Source: an uncultured Glaciecola sp. (GTDB taxonomy: Bacteria > Pseudomonadota > Gammaproteobacteria > Enterobacterales > Alteromonadaceae). From it: DNA of 64,000 bases. Positions 40,179-48,208 of this stretch are shown here, piece after piece. The stretch is from contig NZ_CALJHY010000007.1 of assembly GCF_937770335.1 (NCBI RefSeq), positions 124,001 through 188,000 of the forward strand, read 5' to 3'. Below the pieces are notes generated by a model. That model had not been told where the DNA came from. It ran no database searches and saw nothing but the letters and a program-made list of their open reading frames with translations. Numbering within the stretch: position 1 is the first letter of the stretch; each line of letters begins with the position of its first letter. A program made the translations under genes and the position numbers.

Positions 40179-40235
40179 GTAATGTCAGTTTACTGTACCT
40201 ACATATCCACTTATCAAATCATCTGAAGGTTTATT

Positions 40236-41726
40236 ATGAACAAGATAGCTCAATTAATTGATGGACAATTTGTCCAATCTACAACCACTGATTTTATTGA
40301 AGTGACGAACCCTGCGAACAACGAAATTATAGCTCATGCGCCTTGCGCAACGGTTGCTGAAATGGAACAAGCTGTATCCGCTGCAACCGCCGCTTTTAAG
40401 ACTTGGAAAAAAGTACCCGTACCAGAGCGCGCGCGCCTGATGATGCGGTACCAGCATTTGCTTAAAGAAAACCATGATGAAATAGCGACTATTCTGGCAG
40501 GGGAAACAGGTAAAACTTTCGCTGATGCTAAAGGCGATGTTTGGCGTGGAATTGAAGTAGTCGAACAAGCGGCCAATATTTGTTCCATGATGATGGGAGA
40601 GACGGTAGAGAACGTTGCGACTAATATTGACACTTATAGCATGATACAACCGCTTGGTGTTTGCTTGGGTATTACCCCCTTCAACTTTCCAGCTATGATC
40701 CCATTATGGATGTTTCCAATGGCGATCGCCTGCGGAAATACATTTATTTTGAAGCCGTCTGAACAAGATCCTGGTACACCGATGAAGTTAGCCGAGCTTT
40801 TTCTTGAAGCTGGAGCACCCAAAGGTCTGCTAAATGTGCTTCATGGAGGTAAAGACCAAGTTAATTATTTGCTTGAGCATGATGCAATTCAAGCTGTCTC
40901 ATTTGTCGGTAGTGTGCCGGTTGGCCAACATATTTATAAAACAGCAACCGACAATATGAAACGCGCACAATGCTTTGCTGGTGCCAAAAATCATTCTGTG
41001 ATTATGCCTGATGCTAACAAAGAGTTTGTGTTGAATAACTTAGTTGGTGCGAGTGTTGGTGCAGCTGGACAGCGCTGTATGGCAATTTCAGTTGCTGTGT
41101 TTGTAGGTGATACTGCTGATTGGGTCCCTGAATTAGCAACAAAGATTGCGGCTGTTAAACCTGGATTGTGGAATGACAAAAATGCTGGGTACGGCCCACT
41201 GATAAGTCCGCAAGCTAAAGCTAAGGTACTGGCATTAATTAGAGAAGGTAAAGAACAAGGTGCTACATGTCTTGTAGATGGTTCTGATTTTACGTTAGAA
41301 GGATATGAAAATGGTAACTGGATTGGTCCTACTGTATTTTCTAATGTAACGACGGAAATGAGTATTTACCAACAAGAGATATTTGGTCCAGTGTTATGTT
41401 GCATGGTTGTCGACACACTTGAAGAAGCTATTGCGCTTGTGAATGCGAATCCATTCGGTAACGGTACATCAATATTTACTGCTAGTGGCGCAGCTGCACG
41501 TAAGTATCAGAGCGAAATTGAGGTAGGTCAGGTGGGTATCAATGTGCCTATTCCTGTTCCACTGCCATTTTTCTCATTTACGGGTTGGAAAAATTCTTTT
41601 TATGGAGATTTACATGCTTATGGTAAACAGGGTGTCCGCTTCTACACAGAGACAAAAACAATTACTGCTCGCTGGTTAGATGACGATATTCCTTCAGGTC
41701 CAAATATGACCATTGAATTAAAGTAA
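40236..41726 (+). CDS. mmsA: Methylmalonate-semialdehyde dehydrogenase (CoA-acylating)
   Basis: 496 residues, aldehyde-dehydrogenase superfamily. Oxidises methylmalonate semialdehyde to propionyl-CoA (or malonate semialdehyde to acetyl-CoA) in valine degradation. Motifs: the N-terminal [31 protein letters not shown] and the catalytic Cys in AGQRCMAIS, then QEIFGPVL and the family-specific [21 protein letters not shown]. It opens a four-gene valine/isobutyrate cluster. Confidence 0.95.
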   Translation: MNKIAQLIDGQFVQSTTTDFIEVTNPANNEIIAHAPCATVAEMEQAVSAATAAFKTWKKVPVPERARLMMRYQHLLKENHDEIATILAGETGKTFADAKGDVWRGIEVVEQAANICSMMMGETVENVATNIDTYSMIQPLGVCLGITPFNFPAMIPLWMFPMAIACGNTFILKPSEQDPGTPMKLAELFLEAGAPKGLLNVLHGGKDQVNYLLEHDAIQAVSFVGSVPVGQHIYKTATDNMKRAQCFAGAKNHSVIMPDANKEFVLNNLVGASVGAAGQRCMAISVAVFVGDTADWVPELATKIAAVKPGLWNDKNAGYGPLISPQAKAKVLALIREGKEQGATCLVDGSDFTLEGYENGNWIGPTVFSNVTTEMSIYQQEIFGPVLCCMVVDTLEEAIALVNANPFGNGTSIFTASGAAARKYQSEIEVGQVGINVPIPVPLPFFSFTGWKNSFYGDLHAYGKQGVRFYTETKTITARWLDDDIPSGPNMTIELK

Positions 41727-41744
41727 TAAAATATCGTTTCATAT

Positions 41745-41768
41745 GCTATTGCTAGGCCTAGCAATAGC
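41745..41768. repeat. 24-bp perfect palindrome after mmsA
   Basis: GCTATTGCTAGG is immediately followed by its exact reverse complement, with no loop, 18 bases after the mmsA stop and 60 before the next gene. There is no T-run. It may be a transcript-processing hairpin, a weak terminator or a protein-binding site. Confidence 0.75.
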
Positions 41769-41828
41769 AATTTAACTGAACCCCAGCCTAGCTGTTGATT
41801 AAAAGTGATTAAAAAGAGCGAGCAATAT

Positions 41829-42983
41829 ATGAATTTTGAGTTAAATGAAGATCAAACCGCCTTCGCCGCAACAGCGAGACAATTTGCTGATCAAGAACTA
41901 GCCCCTTTTGCTGCAAAATGGGATCGCGAACATTACTTTCCTGTTGAAGCTATTCAAAAAGCCGGTGAACTCGGGTTTTGTGGTTTATATACGCCAGAGG
42001 ATGAAGGCGGTTTAGGATTAACTCGACTAGATTCTTCGATTATATTCGAACAGCTCGCTATGGGCTGCACAACAACGACTGCAATGCTAACCATCCATAA
42101 TATGGCAACTTGGATGATTGCAACTTGGGGTTCATCACAAGTTAAAGAAACATGGATGCCAACGTTGGTAACAGGTGAAACGATTGCGAGTTATTGCTTA
42201 ACCGAACCGGGTTCTGGTTCTGACGCTGCGTCCATGCGAACCTCCGCTAAGAAAACTGAGTCAGGTTATATATTAAATGGCTCTAAAGTGTTTATTTCTG
42301 GAGCAGGAGCAACTCAAGTTCTCGTGGTTATGGCGCGCACAGGTGAAGCTGGTGCCGGTGGTGTTTCAGCATTTGTAGTACCCGCTGATGCCAAGGGTGT
42401 CGAATACGGTAAAGCAGAAGAAAAAATGGGCTGGAATGCTCAGCCAACAAGAATGATTACTTTCGTCAATGTTGAAGTCAGCGCCAGCGCGTTACTTGGT
42501 AATGAGGGGGAAGGTTTCAAATTTGCAATGCAAGGGCTTGACGGCGGTCGGGTTAACATCGCTACCTGCTCTATTGGCACAGCACAACAAGCATTAAATA
42601 CTGCGCAAGCTTATATGCAAGAAAGAACGCAGTTTGGTAAACCGCTGGCGAGCTTCCAAGCCTTACAATTTAAACTAGCTGACATGGCAACCGAATTAGT
42701 CGCTGCTCGCCAAATGGTGAGGTTAGCCGCAAGTAAGTTAGATAATAATCACCCTGATAAGAGCACTTACTGCGCTATGGCAAAGCGCTTTGCTACCGAC
42801 GTAGGTTTCGATGTCTGCAATCAAGCATTACAAATTCATGGTGGTTATGGTTACATAAAAGAGTACCCTTTAGAGCGTCATGTGCGTGATGTAAGAGTGC
42901 ATCAAATACTAGAAGGTACCAATGAAATAATGCGCGTTATTATTGGTCGTCGTCTTATATCATCGAATATTGAAGTGCTTTAA
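41829..42983 (+). CDS. Acyl-CoA dehydrogenase, isobutyryl-CoA type
   Basis: 384 residues. FAD-dependent acyl-CoA dehydrogenase; in this context it most likely converts isobutyryl-CoA to methacrylyl-CoA. Motifs: YCLTEPGSGSDAASMRT, the FAD-binding segments and the C-terminal HVRDVRVHQILEGTNEIMR with the catalytic Glu. The start is set at the ATG at 41829 (MNFELNEDQ); a GTG eight codons upstream is in frame but unsupported. The stop is separated from the next start by a single base. Confidence 0.9.
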   Translation: MNFELNEDQTAFAATARQFADQELAPFAAKWDREHYFPVEAIQKAGELGFCGLYTPEDEGGLGLTRLDSSIIFEQLAMGCTTTTAMLTIHNMATWMIATWGSSQVKETWMPTLVTGETIASYCLTEPGSGSDAASMRTSAKKTESGYILNGSKVFISGAGATQVLVVMARTGEAGAGGVSAFVVPADAKGVEYGKAEEKMGWNAQPTRMITFVNVEVSASALLGNEGEGFKFAMQGLDGGRVNIATCSIGTAQQALNTAQAYMQERTQFGKPLASFQALQFKLADMATELVAARQMVRLAASKLDNNHPDKSTYCAMAKRFATDVGFDVCNQALQIHGGYGYIKEYPLERHVRDVRVHQILEGTNEIMRVIIGRRLISSNIEVL

Positions 42984-42984
42984 T

Positions 42985-44151
42985 ATGCTACTTATTGAAA
43001 CTAAATTACTCGCTCGCGAAAAAACTGGTGAATTCATCGGTGTTATTACGCTTAATAAAGAACAGTCTTTAAATGCGTTAAATCTGGAAATGGTTGAATT
43101 AATGTCTGCATGCTTGGATCAATGGCGTAATGACGATTCAGTGGTGGCTGTTTTAATTGACGGGGCGGGTGATAAAGCCTTTTGTGCCGGTGGTGATGTA
43201 GTTTCAATGTATCAATCAATGAAACACATTCGCACTGAGCAACAGCTTGCAGGAAATGTGAAACTTAAGCATCCGCCACAGTTTTTAAGTGAATTCTTTA
43301 GCCAAGAGTACAGCCTTGATTATTGCATCAACACTTATCCAAAACCTATCATTACGTGGGGCAGTGGTATCGTAATGGGCGGTGGTTTAGGTTTATTCGC
43401 TGCATCCAAATTTGCTATCGCAACCGAAACGTCAAGATTTGCTATGCCCGAAATTAGTATTGGCTTGTTTCCTGATGTTGGTGGTAGTTATTTTTTGAAT
43501 AAAATGCCAGCCGGTGTCGGCTTGTTTTTAGCCCTAACAGGCGCTAGCTTTAATGGGATTGACGCCAGCGATGTTAATCTTGCCAGCCATAAGCTTTCGT
43601 CTGAAAGTAAACAAGCATTGCAAGCTCAGTTAATACATATGGATGCGCTGTCTGAGCAGAGCATTGACGAAGCGCTATCTGCATTGCAATCAGCGGATAA
43701 ACCAGCATTCAGTTCTGTTGAGGCTAAACTCAAACCCAACTTTAAAAAGTTAAGTGCATTGTCAGATACGCAAACCTTATCTGCTGCAGTTTCTCGATTA
43801 ACCGCTATCGTTAGCCAAAAACAGGATGATAGATGGTGGCTAAAAGCCCTAAAAACACTTAACAATGGCAGTCCGATTACAGCAAATGTTGTATTTGAAC
43901 AATTAAAGCGTAGCAAAGATTTTACTTTGGCTGATTGTTTTAGACAAGAGCTCAGTATAGCGCTGACTTGCAGTCTTTATGGAGAATTTGAAGAGGGAGT
44001 GAGAGCCTTGTTGATTGACAAAGACTTCGCACCTAAATGGTTATATCAAAGTAGAGATGATGTACCGAGTAGTCTGGTCGCTGCACATTTCACCTATTTC
44101 GCTGATGCGGCAAACCCTTTGCATCACCTTGAACAAACTTACGGAGGCTAA
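42985..44151 (+). CDS. 3-hydroxyisobutyryl-CoA hydrolase
   Basis: 388 residues, crotonase superfamily. The long C-terminal extension distinguishes HIBYL-CoA hydrolases from enoyl-CoA hydratases. Motifs: GAGDKAFCAGGDVVSMYQS, PIITWGSGIVMGGGLGLFAA (oxyanion hole) and the catalytic FAMPEISIGLFPDVGGSYFLNKMP. Hydrolyses 3-hydroxyisobutyryl-CoA to 3-hydroxyisobutyrate. I use the ATG at 42985; the frame stays open upstream into the previous gene. It has no separate enoyl-CoA hydratase next to it. Confidence 0.9.
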   Translation: MLLIETKLLAREKTGEFIGVITLNKEQSLNALNLEMVELMSACLDQWRNDDSVVAVLIDGAGDKAFCAGGDVVSMYQSMKHIRTEQQLAGNVKLKHPPQFLSEFFSQEYSLDYCINTYPKPIITWGSGIVMGGGLGLFAASKFAIATETSRFAMPEISIGLFPDVGGSYFLNKMPAGVGLFLALTGASFNGIDASDVNLASHKLSSESKQALQAQLIHMDALSEQSIDEALSALQSADKPAFSSVEAKLKPNFKKLSALSDTQTLSAAVSRLTAIVSQKQDDRWWLKALKTLNNGSPITANVVFEQLKRSKDFTLADCFRQELSIALTCSLYGEFEEGVRALLIDKDFAPKWLYQSRDDVPSSLVAAHFTYFADAANPLHHLEQTYGG

Positions 44152-44152
44152 C

Positions 44153-45040
44153 ATGGCTAATATTGCATTTTTCGGATTGGGCAACATGGGAGCTTCAATG
44201 GCCAAAAATTTGGTCAAAGCACAATTTAATGTCACTGTTTTCGATCTGGTTGAGTCACAAGTTCAACTGTTATCTGACGCTGGCGCTACACCAAGTAGCA
44301 GTGTGGCACAGGCCGTTGAAAGTGCGGATATCATTATTTCTATGCTACCAGCAGGCAAACATGTTGAATCTCTTTATTTCGACGAAGATGGGATTGTAGA
44401 TAGCATTTCCAGCAAGGCTTTGTTTATTGATTGCAGTACCATTGAATCAAGTACCGCAAAAAGTATTGGTGAACGATTGCAGTTACACGGGCATCGTTTT
44501 ATTGATGCGCCGGTATCTGGTGGAGTGGCAGGCGCTGCCGCTGGTAGCTTAACTTTTATAGTTGGCGGTGATAAAGTTGATTTTGATGAAGCACAGAGCT
44601 GCTTGCAAGCTATGGGCAAGAATATATTTCATGCTGGTAGTGTTGGCGCAGGTCAAGTGGCTAAAATATGCAATAATATGTTACTGGCGATCCTAATGGC
44701 CGGGACGTCAGAAGCATTGCAGTTGGGTATAGATAACGGTTTAGACCCTAAAGTCATGTCCGACATCATGTTGCAAAGTTCAGGACGCAACTGGACATTA
44801 GAACTGTATAATCCTTGCCCGGGTGTGTTGCCGAATGCGCCATCATCGAATGGCTATCAAGGTGGCTTTTTGGTCGATTTAATGAACAAAGATCTAGGCC
44901 TAGCAATGGGCACAGCGGCAAACAATCAATCCGTAGTGCCTTTGGGTCAGTTGGCTAAGTCATTATTCCAAATGCATGGCAATGCGGGTAATGGCCAATT
45001 AGATTTTTCTAGCATCTTTAATGCCTATAAACACGGCTAA
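44153..45040 (+). CDS. mmsB: 3-hydroxyisobutyrate dehydrogenase
   Basis: 295 residues. Oxidises 3-hydroxyisobutyrate to methylmalonate semialdehyde, the MmsA substrate. NAD-binding GLGNMGASMAKNL, substrate motif DAPVSGGVAGAAAGSLTFIVGG and the catalytic Lys in GQVAKICNNMLL. The ATG at 44153 has GGAGG a few bases upstream and follows the hydrolase stop by one base; the long upstream frame is not used. Last gene of the valine cluster. Confidence 0.95.
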   Translation: MANIAFFGLGNMGASMAKNLVKAQFNVTVFDLVESQVQLLSDAGATPSSSVAQAVESADIIISMLPAGKHVESLYFDEDGIVDSISSKALFIDCSTIESSTAKSIGERLQLHGHRFIDAPVSGGVAGAAAGSLTFIVGGDKVDFDEAQSCLQAMGKNIFHAGSVGAGQVAKICNNMLLAILMAGTSEALQLGIDNGLDPKVMSDIMLQSSGRNWTLELYNPCPGVLPNAPSSNGYQGGFLVDLMNKDLGLAMGTAANNQSVVPLGQLAKSLFQMHGNAGNGQLDFSSIFNAYKHG

Positions 45041-45109
45041 GGTAGCTTCTGAGATTGTATGAGGGTGTGATATCATGCCTTCATATTAACAAACGAAGCT
45101 TTCAGAACT

Positions 45110-46117
45110 ATGTGGCAATGCCCACTTTGTAAATTACCGTTACAAACACATCAAGTTGGTGCGCCCGAACGGCTCTTAAAAACATGGTCGTGTGAAAATA
45201 ATCACAGTTTTGATAAAGCAAAGCAGGGCTACGTGAATTTGCTACCAGTGCAAAATAAGCGTTCAAAGATGCCTGGTGATGATGTTGAAATGGTTTCTGC
45301 AAGAACCACGTTTTTTGCTAGAAAACCGTATGCTCCGTTAGCCAAAAGACTAGCGGAAGTAATAAGCTCTATAGAAACACACAATACAGATGGATTAAGT
45401 GTGCCGCGTAACCAGCTCGATGTGGCCGATACCCCAGTAAATATATACGACTCAGGTTGTGGTGAGGGATATTATCTTGAAGCGCTTTCAACGCTTCTTT
45501 TAAGACCTAAATTGGCGCATAAGTCGGCACTGTATTCGTTTTCTGGGCATGATATCTCTAAAGCCGCAGTAGTGGCAGCGGCAAAAAGAAATCAGGGCAA
45601 ACAGCTAGTTGTTGCGTCCACCATAAATATCCCTGTGCTGGACCGTTCCCAAGATATTATTTTGCAGGTCTTTGCACCGGCATGCGCTGCACAATATGCT
45701 CGGGTTCTGCATTCTAATGGTGTTGTTATCACCGTTGATCCAGCACCAAAACACTTGTTTGAACTAAAACAACTGGTGTATGAAAAACCAGAACGCCATC
45801 AGAAGCATAATGCCGTTTTGAGCGGATTTGAAATTAGGCAACAGCATAATATTGATTTCAGTGTGACATTGGATAGTGCAGAGGTTCGTTTGGCATTATT
45901 ACAAATGACGCCTTTTTATTGGAAAACAAATGAGCTGCAGCGCAGGTTAATTCAGCAAAGTTTAACCAAAGTGACCGCGGATTTCGTTATTACCATTTGG
46001 CAACAGAGCAAAGAAGTTAAAGCAGTAAACGGAGACTTGACTATCGCCAACATTCAAAGCGCCGATAATGACAGTTCATTGCAGGCAGAGTCAATTTCTG
46101 TAGAGAAAGAGCGATGA
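45110..46117 (+). CDS. rlmA: 23S rRNA (guanine745-N1)-methyltransferase RlmA
   Basis: 335 residues, longer than E. coli RlmA (269) through an insertion near residue 95 and an about 35-residue C-terminal tail. Zinc-binding N-terminus with C4, C7, C28 and H32 (MWQCPLC...WSCENNHSF), then KQGYVNLLPVQNKRSKMPGDDVEM and the SAM motif DSGCGEGYYLEAL. Methylates G745 of 23S rRNA. It overlaps gmhB by 4 bases (ATGA), indicating coupling. Confidence 0.9.
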   Translation: MWQCPLCKLPLQTHQVGAPERLLKTWSCENNHSFDKAKQGYVNLLPVQNKRSKMPGDDVEMVSARTTFFARKPYAPLAKRLAEVISSIETHNTDGLSVPRNQLDVADTPVNIYDSGCGEGYYLEALSTLLLRPKLAHKSALYSFSGHDISKAAVVAAAKRNQGKQLVVASTINIPVLDRSQDIILQVFAPACAAQYARVLHSNGVVITVDPAPKHLFELKQLVYEKPERHQKHNAVLSGFEIRQQHNIDFSVTLDSAEVRLALLQMTPFYWKTNELQRRLIQQSLTKVTADFVITIWQQSKEVKAVNGDLTIANIQSADNDSSLQAESISVEKER

Positions 46118-46689
46118 ATAAAGCGCTGTTTCTAGATCGTGATGGCGTAATAAATGTGAATCATGGCTATGTTTTTCAAGCCAGTGACTTTGATTTTATT
46201 GATGGTATTTTCGATCTTGTAAAACGCGCGAACGAACAGGGTTATAAAGTCATTGTCGTTACAAATCAATCTGGTATTGCCCGAGGTTTTTATACTGAGT
46301 CAGATTTTGCAGAATTAAGTGAATGGATGGTGATAAAATTTGCGCAGCATGGTGCTATTATCAATGATGTACTGTTTTGCCCACATCACCCTCAGGCAAA
46401 GGTAAAACAATATAAAATAGTGTGTGAATGTCGAAAACCAAATGCTGGTATGCTCAATACTGCGGCGTTGCGACATAACATCAGTCTTACTGACAGCATA
46501 ATGATCGGAGACAAGCTGTCAGATGTCGAAGCAGCTATAAAAGCTGGCCTTCAAGAGGTTGTCTGGTTTACTCCTGAGTTGATCGAACCAATAAAGGTAA
46601 GAGCGGCAGAATCAATGGTCAAGTCGGAGTTGTGTGAACAAACGTCGATAACTTTTACGCACAGCCTCTTCACAATAATCAACTCCTAG
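46114..46689 (+). CDS. gmhB: D-glycero-beta-D-manno-heptose 1,7-bisphosphate 7-phosphatase
   Basis: 191 residues, HAD superfamily. Nucleophile D8 and D10 in FLDRDGVINVN, VVTNQSGIARGFY as motif II, and GDKLSDVEAA as motif IV. The zinc site is CPHH...CECRKP (C89, H91, C104, C106). Removes the 7-phosphate in ADP-heptose synthesis for lipopolysaccharide. The Shine-Dalgarno and the 4-base overlap suggest co-translation with rlmA. Confidence 0.93.
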   Translation: MNKALFLDRDGVINVNHGYVFQASDFDFIDGIFDLVKRANEQGYKVIVVTNQSGIARGFYTESDFAELSEWMVIKFAQHGAIINDVLFCPHHPQAKVKQYKIVCECRKPNAGMLNTAALRHNISLTDSIMIGDKLSDVEAAIKAGLQEVVWFTPELIEPIKVRAAESMVKSELCEQTSITFTHSLFTIINS

Positions 46690-46790
46690 CCTAAGTGGAT
46701 CGTCCTGATGCATCGCTGTTTCTTAGTAACTAACCACGTATGCTGGTAATTGTTGACGGCAGTGTTGACTTTTACATTTTTTAAGATTAC

Positions 46791-46843
46791 ATTCAGAATA
46801 TTCAGAATATTCAGAATATTCAGAAAAAACAGAAAAAACAGAA
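46791..46843 (+). repeat. 9-nt tandem repeats abutting a start codon
   Basis: Read from 46794, the sequence is CAGAATATT three times, CAGAAAAAA twice, then CAGAA before the ATG at 46844. The 9-nt period is preserved through all units although the second half of the unit changes. No Shine-Dalgarno sequence is present, and there is no in-frame start upstream in the repeat (the frame closes at a TGA near 46766), so the array appears untranslated. Confidence 0.9.
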
Positions 46844-47446
46844 ATGGCTAAACTCGAGAGTGCAAAAGAAAAGTACTGTACATCAAAGCAAGCGGCTAGT
46901 TTATTAGAGGTAACTACACGAACTATACAGCTTTGGTCAGAATCAGGAATACTCCAAACTTGGAAAACTCCTGGGGGCCATCGACGTTTCAATCTAGCTG
47001 ACATTGAAATGTTTAAAGAACAACTTAAGCAAGATAACAAAGATCTTGCTCCAAACCGATTAGTGCGCGTTTTAGTTATTGAGGATGAGCCTGACTTAAT
47101 TATGTTGTACAAATTAAGGATTAAAGGTTGGGACTTACCTATTATTTTAGAAACAGCAATGGATGGTTTTGAGGGCTTAATACAAATTGGAGCATGGAAA
47201 CCTGATATTGTAATTACCGATATTCAAATGCCAAATATGAATGGTATCCATATGTTGAAGGCTCTATCTAAAATTGATGTGTTTAAACAGTTAATAGTGA
47301 TGGTTGTATCTGGATTATCCCCTGGGGCTATTGAGCATAAAGGTGGTCTGCCAGAGCAGGTACACCTTTTTAGCAAGCCTATTCCATTTGATGAAATTGA
47401 AAAAGTTATTAATCAACAATGTAAAATAATATTACAGACCGAGTAG
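46844..47446 (+). CDS. MerR/excisionase-type HTH fused to response regulator receiver
   Basis: 200 residues. Residues 11-60 form a MerR/excisionase-like helix-turn-helix (YCTSKQAASLLEVTTRTIQLWSESGIL, then TPGGHRRF). Residues about 74-195 are a receiver domain with the acidic cluster in VLVIEDEPD, phosphoacceptor D126 in ITDIQMPNMNG and Lys in FSKPIPF. The order, DNA-binding domain before receiver, is the reverse of most regulators. It probably binds DNA under control of a histidine kinase; the soluble kinase at 48209 is the nearest candidate. The 5' region consists of 9-nt repeats without a ribosome binding site. Confidence 0.82.
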   Translation: MAKLESAKEKYCTSKQAASLLEVTTRTIQLWSESGILQTWKTPGGHRRFNLADIEMFKEQLKQDNKDLAPNRLVRVLVIEDEPDLIMLYKLRIKGWDLPIILETAMDGFEGLIQIGAWKPDIVITDIQMPNMNGIHMLKALSKIDVFKQLIVMVVSGLSPGAIEHKGGLPEQVHLFSKPIPFDEIEKVINQQCKIILQTE

Positions 47447-47574
47447 CTATTAATAAAAATTAATAAGCATTTTAACAGTACTAAAGGTCAAGCGGGATAG
47501 GTAGTGAAACGAGGTGTTGCAAAAGAACTATTTGTGACTTGGGGATGCACTATCTACTCTGCCTAAACCAATAT

Positions 47575-47765
47575 TATATAAGCAGTTGAATCAGGGGTAA
47601 CACCATCTACTCGATTAGGTTTGTCACTGGTTAAGAGATAGAGGCAATTCACGTTGGCGACACCGTGTTTATTAATGCTAAGAACACGGGAATGGCAGTA
47701 ACTGTGTAGTAACCTTTATTAAAAATTAAACTAGTGGGTTGGAAGCTATAAGCAAAAAAAGTAAA
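47575..47765 (+). pseudogene. Relic of a histidine kinase C-terminus and response-regulator start
   Basis: This stretch aligns with 49792-49980 of the intact kinase and its downstream gene. Identical blocks include GCAGNTGAATCAGGG (47582 vs 49799), TCACTGGTTAA (47624 vs 49851) and GGGAATGGCAGTAACT (47688 vs 49906). The final AGCTATNAGCAAAAAAA (47744 vs 49962) matches the kinase stop and the regulator start. Small indels and in-frame stops destroy coding. It therefore represents the end of a second kinase, now eroded, whose 5' part is missing or unrecognisable. Confidence 0.8.
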
Positions 47766-47840
47766 TCTAATAATTAGTGAATGCGATGCTACTTCAATGT
47801 AAATCAAAAATATTATATAAAACATTTAAGCAAATAATTT

Positions 47841-47870
47841 CATATATACTCATATATACTCATATATATT
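47841..47870 (+). repeat. Three 10-bp AT-rich tandem units
   Basis: CATATATACT twice and CATATATATT once, in direct succession, followed at 47872 by TATAAT. The period equals one helical turn. It might be a curved promoter-proximal element, or chance in AT-rich DNA. Confidence 0.55.
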
Positions 47871-48208
47871 GTATAATATGGATCTAAGGAATCAGTTTTA
47901 CGCTAAAAGGATTAAGTTTTTATGTTTAGTATTACCCGACTGTTAAAAAGGTCTCTAACGTGAAATTGATAGAATATTCGCTATTTATTTTTAATTTATT
48001 CACTGTAAACATAGCACTACTTAGTTGCCAACGTTCGTTATGTGGTCCTTCCTATTCTCATCTTTGTGAATCAATAACTAACGGCGCCGCTTGGAGCGAC
48101 ACCGAAGGTTCCAAAACATAATCATTACTTTTATTGAATCGTTCTAGTCTGACGTTAGTTTCGAACTCAGATGTAATTTTTAAAACGTACAAGTAGAGCT
48201 GATTATTT

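Larger units (their letters stand above)
47447..48208. other. 762-base AT-rich gap with kinase relic and small repeats
   Basis: The gap between the HTH-receiver gene and the histidine kinase has no intact ORF. It holds a decayed copy of the kinase 3' end (47575-47765), a 10-bp AT-rich repeat (47841-47870) followed by a TATAAT-like box at 47872, and otherwise unassigned sequence up to the kinase ATG. Confidence 0.7.

Noticed and set aside
46723-47112. Minus-strand frame containing YSEYSEYSE-type repeats
   Set aside because: The peptide repeat is only the translation of the 9-nt DNA repeat at 46791-46843, and the frame runs antisense through the HTH-receiver gene.
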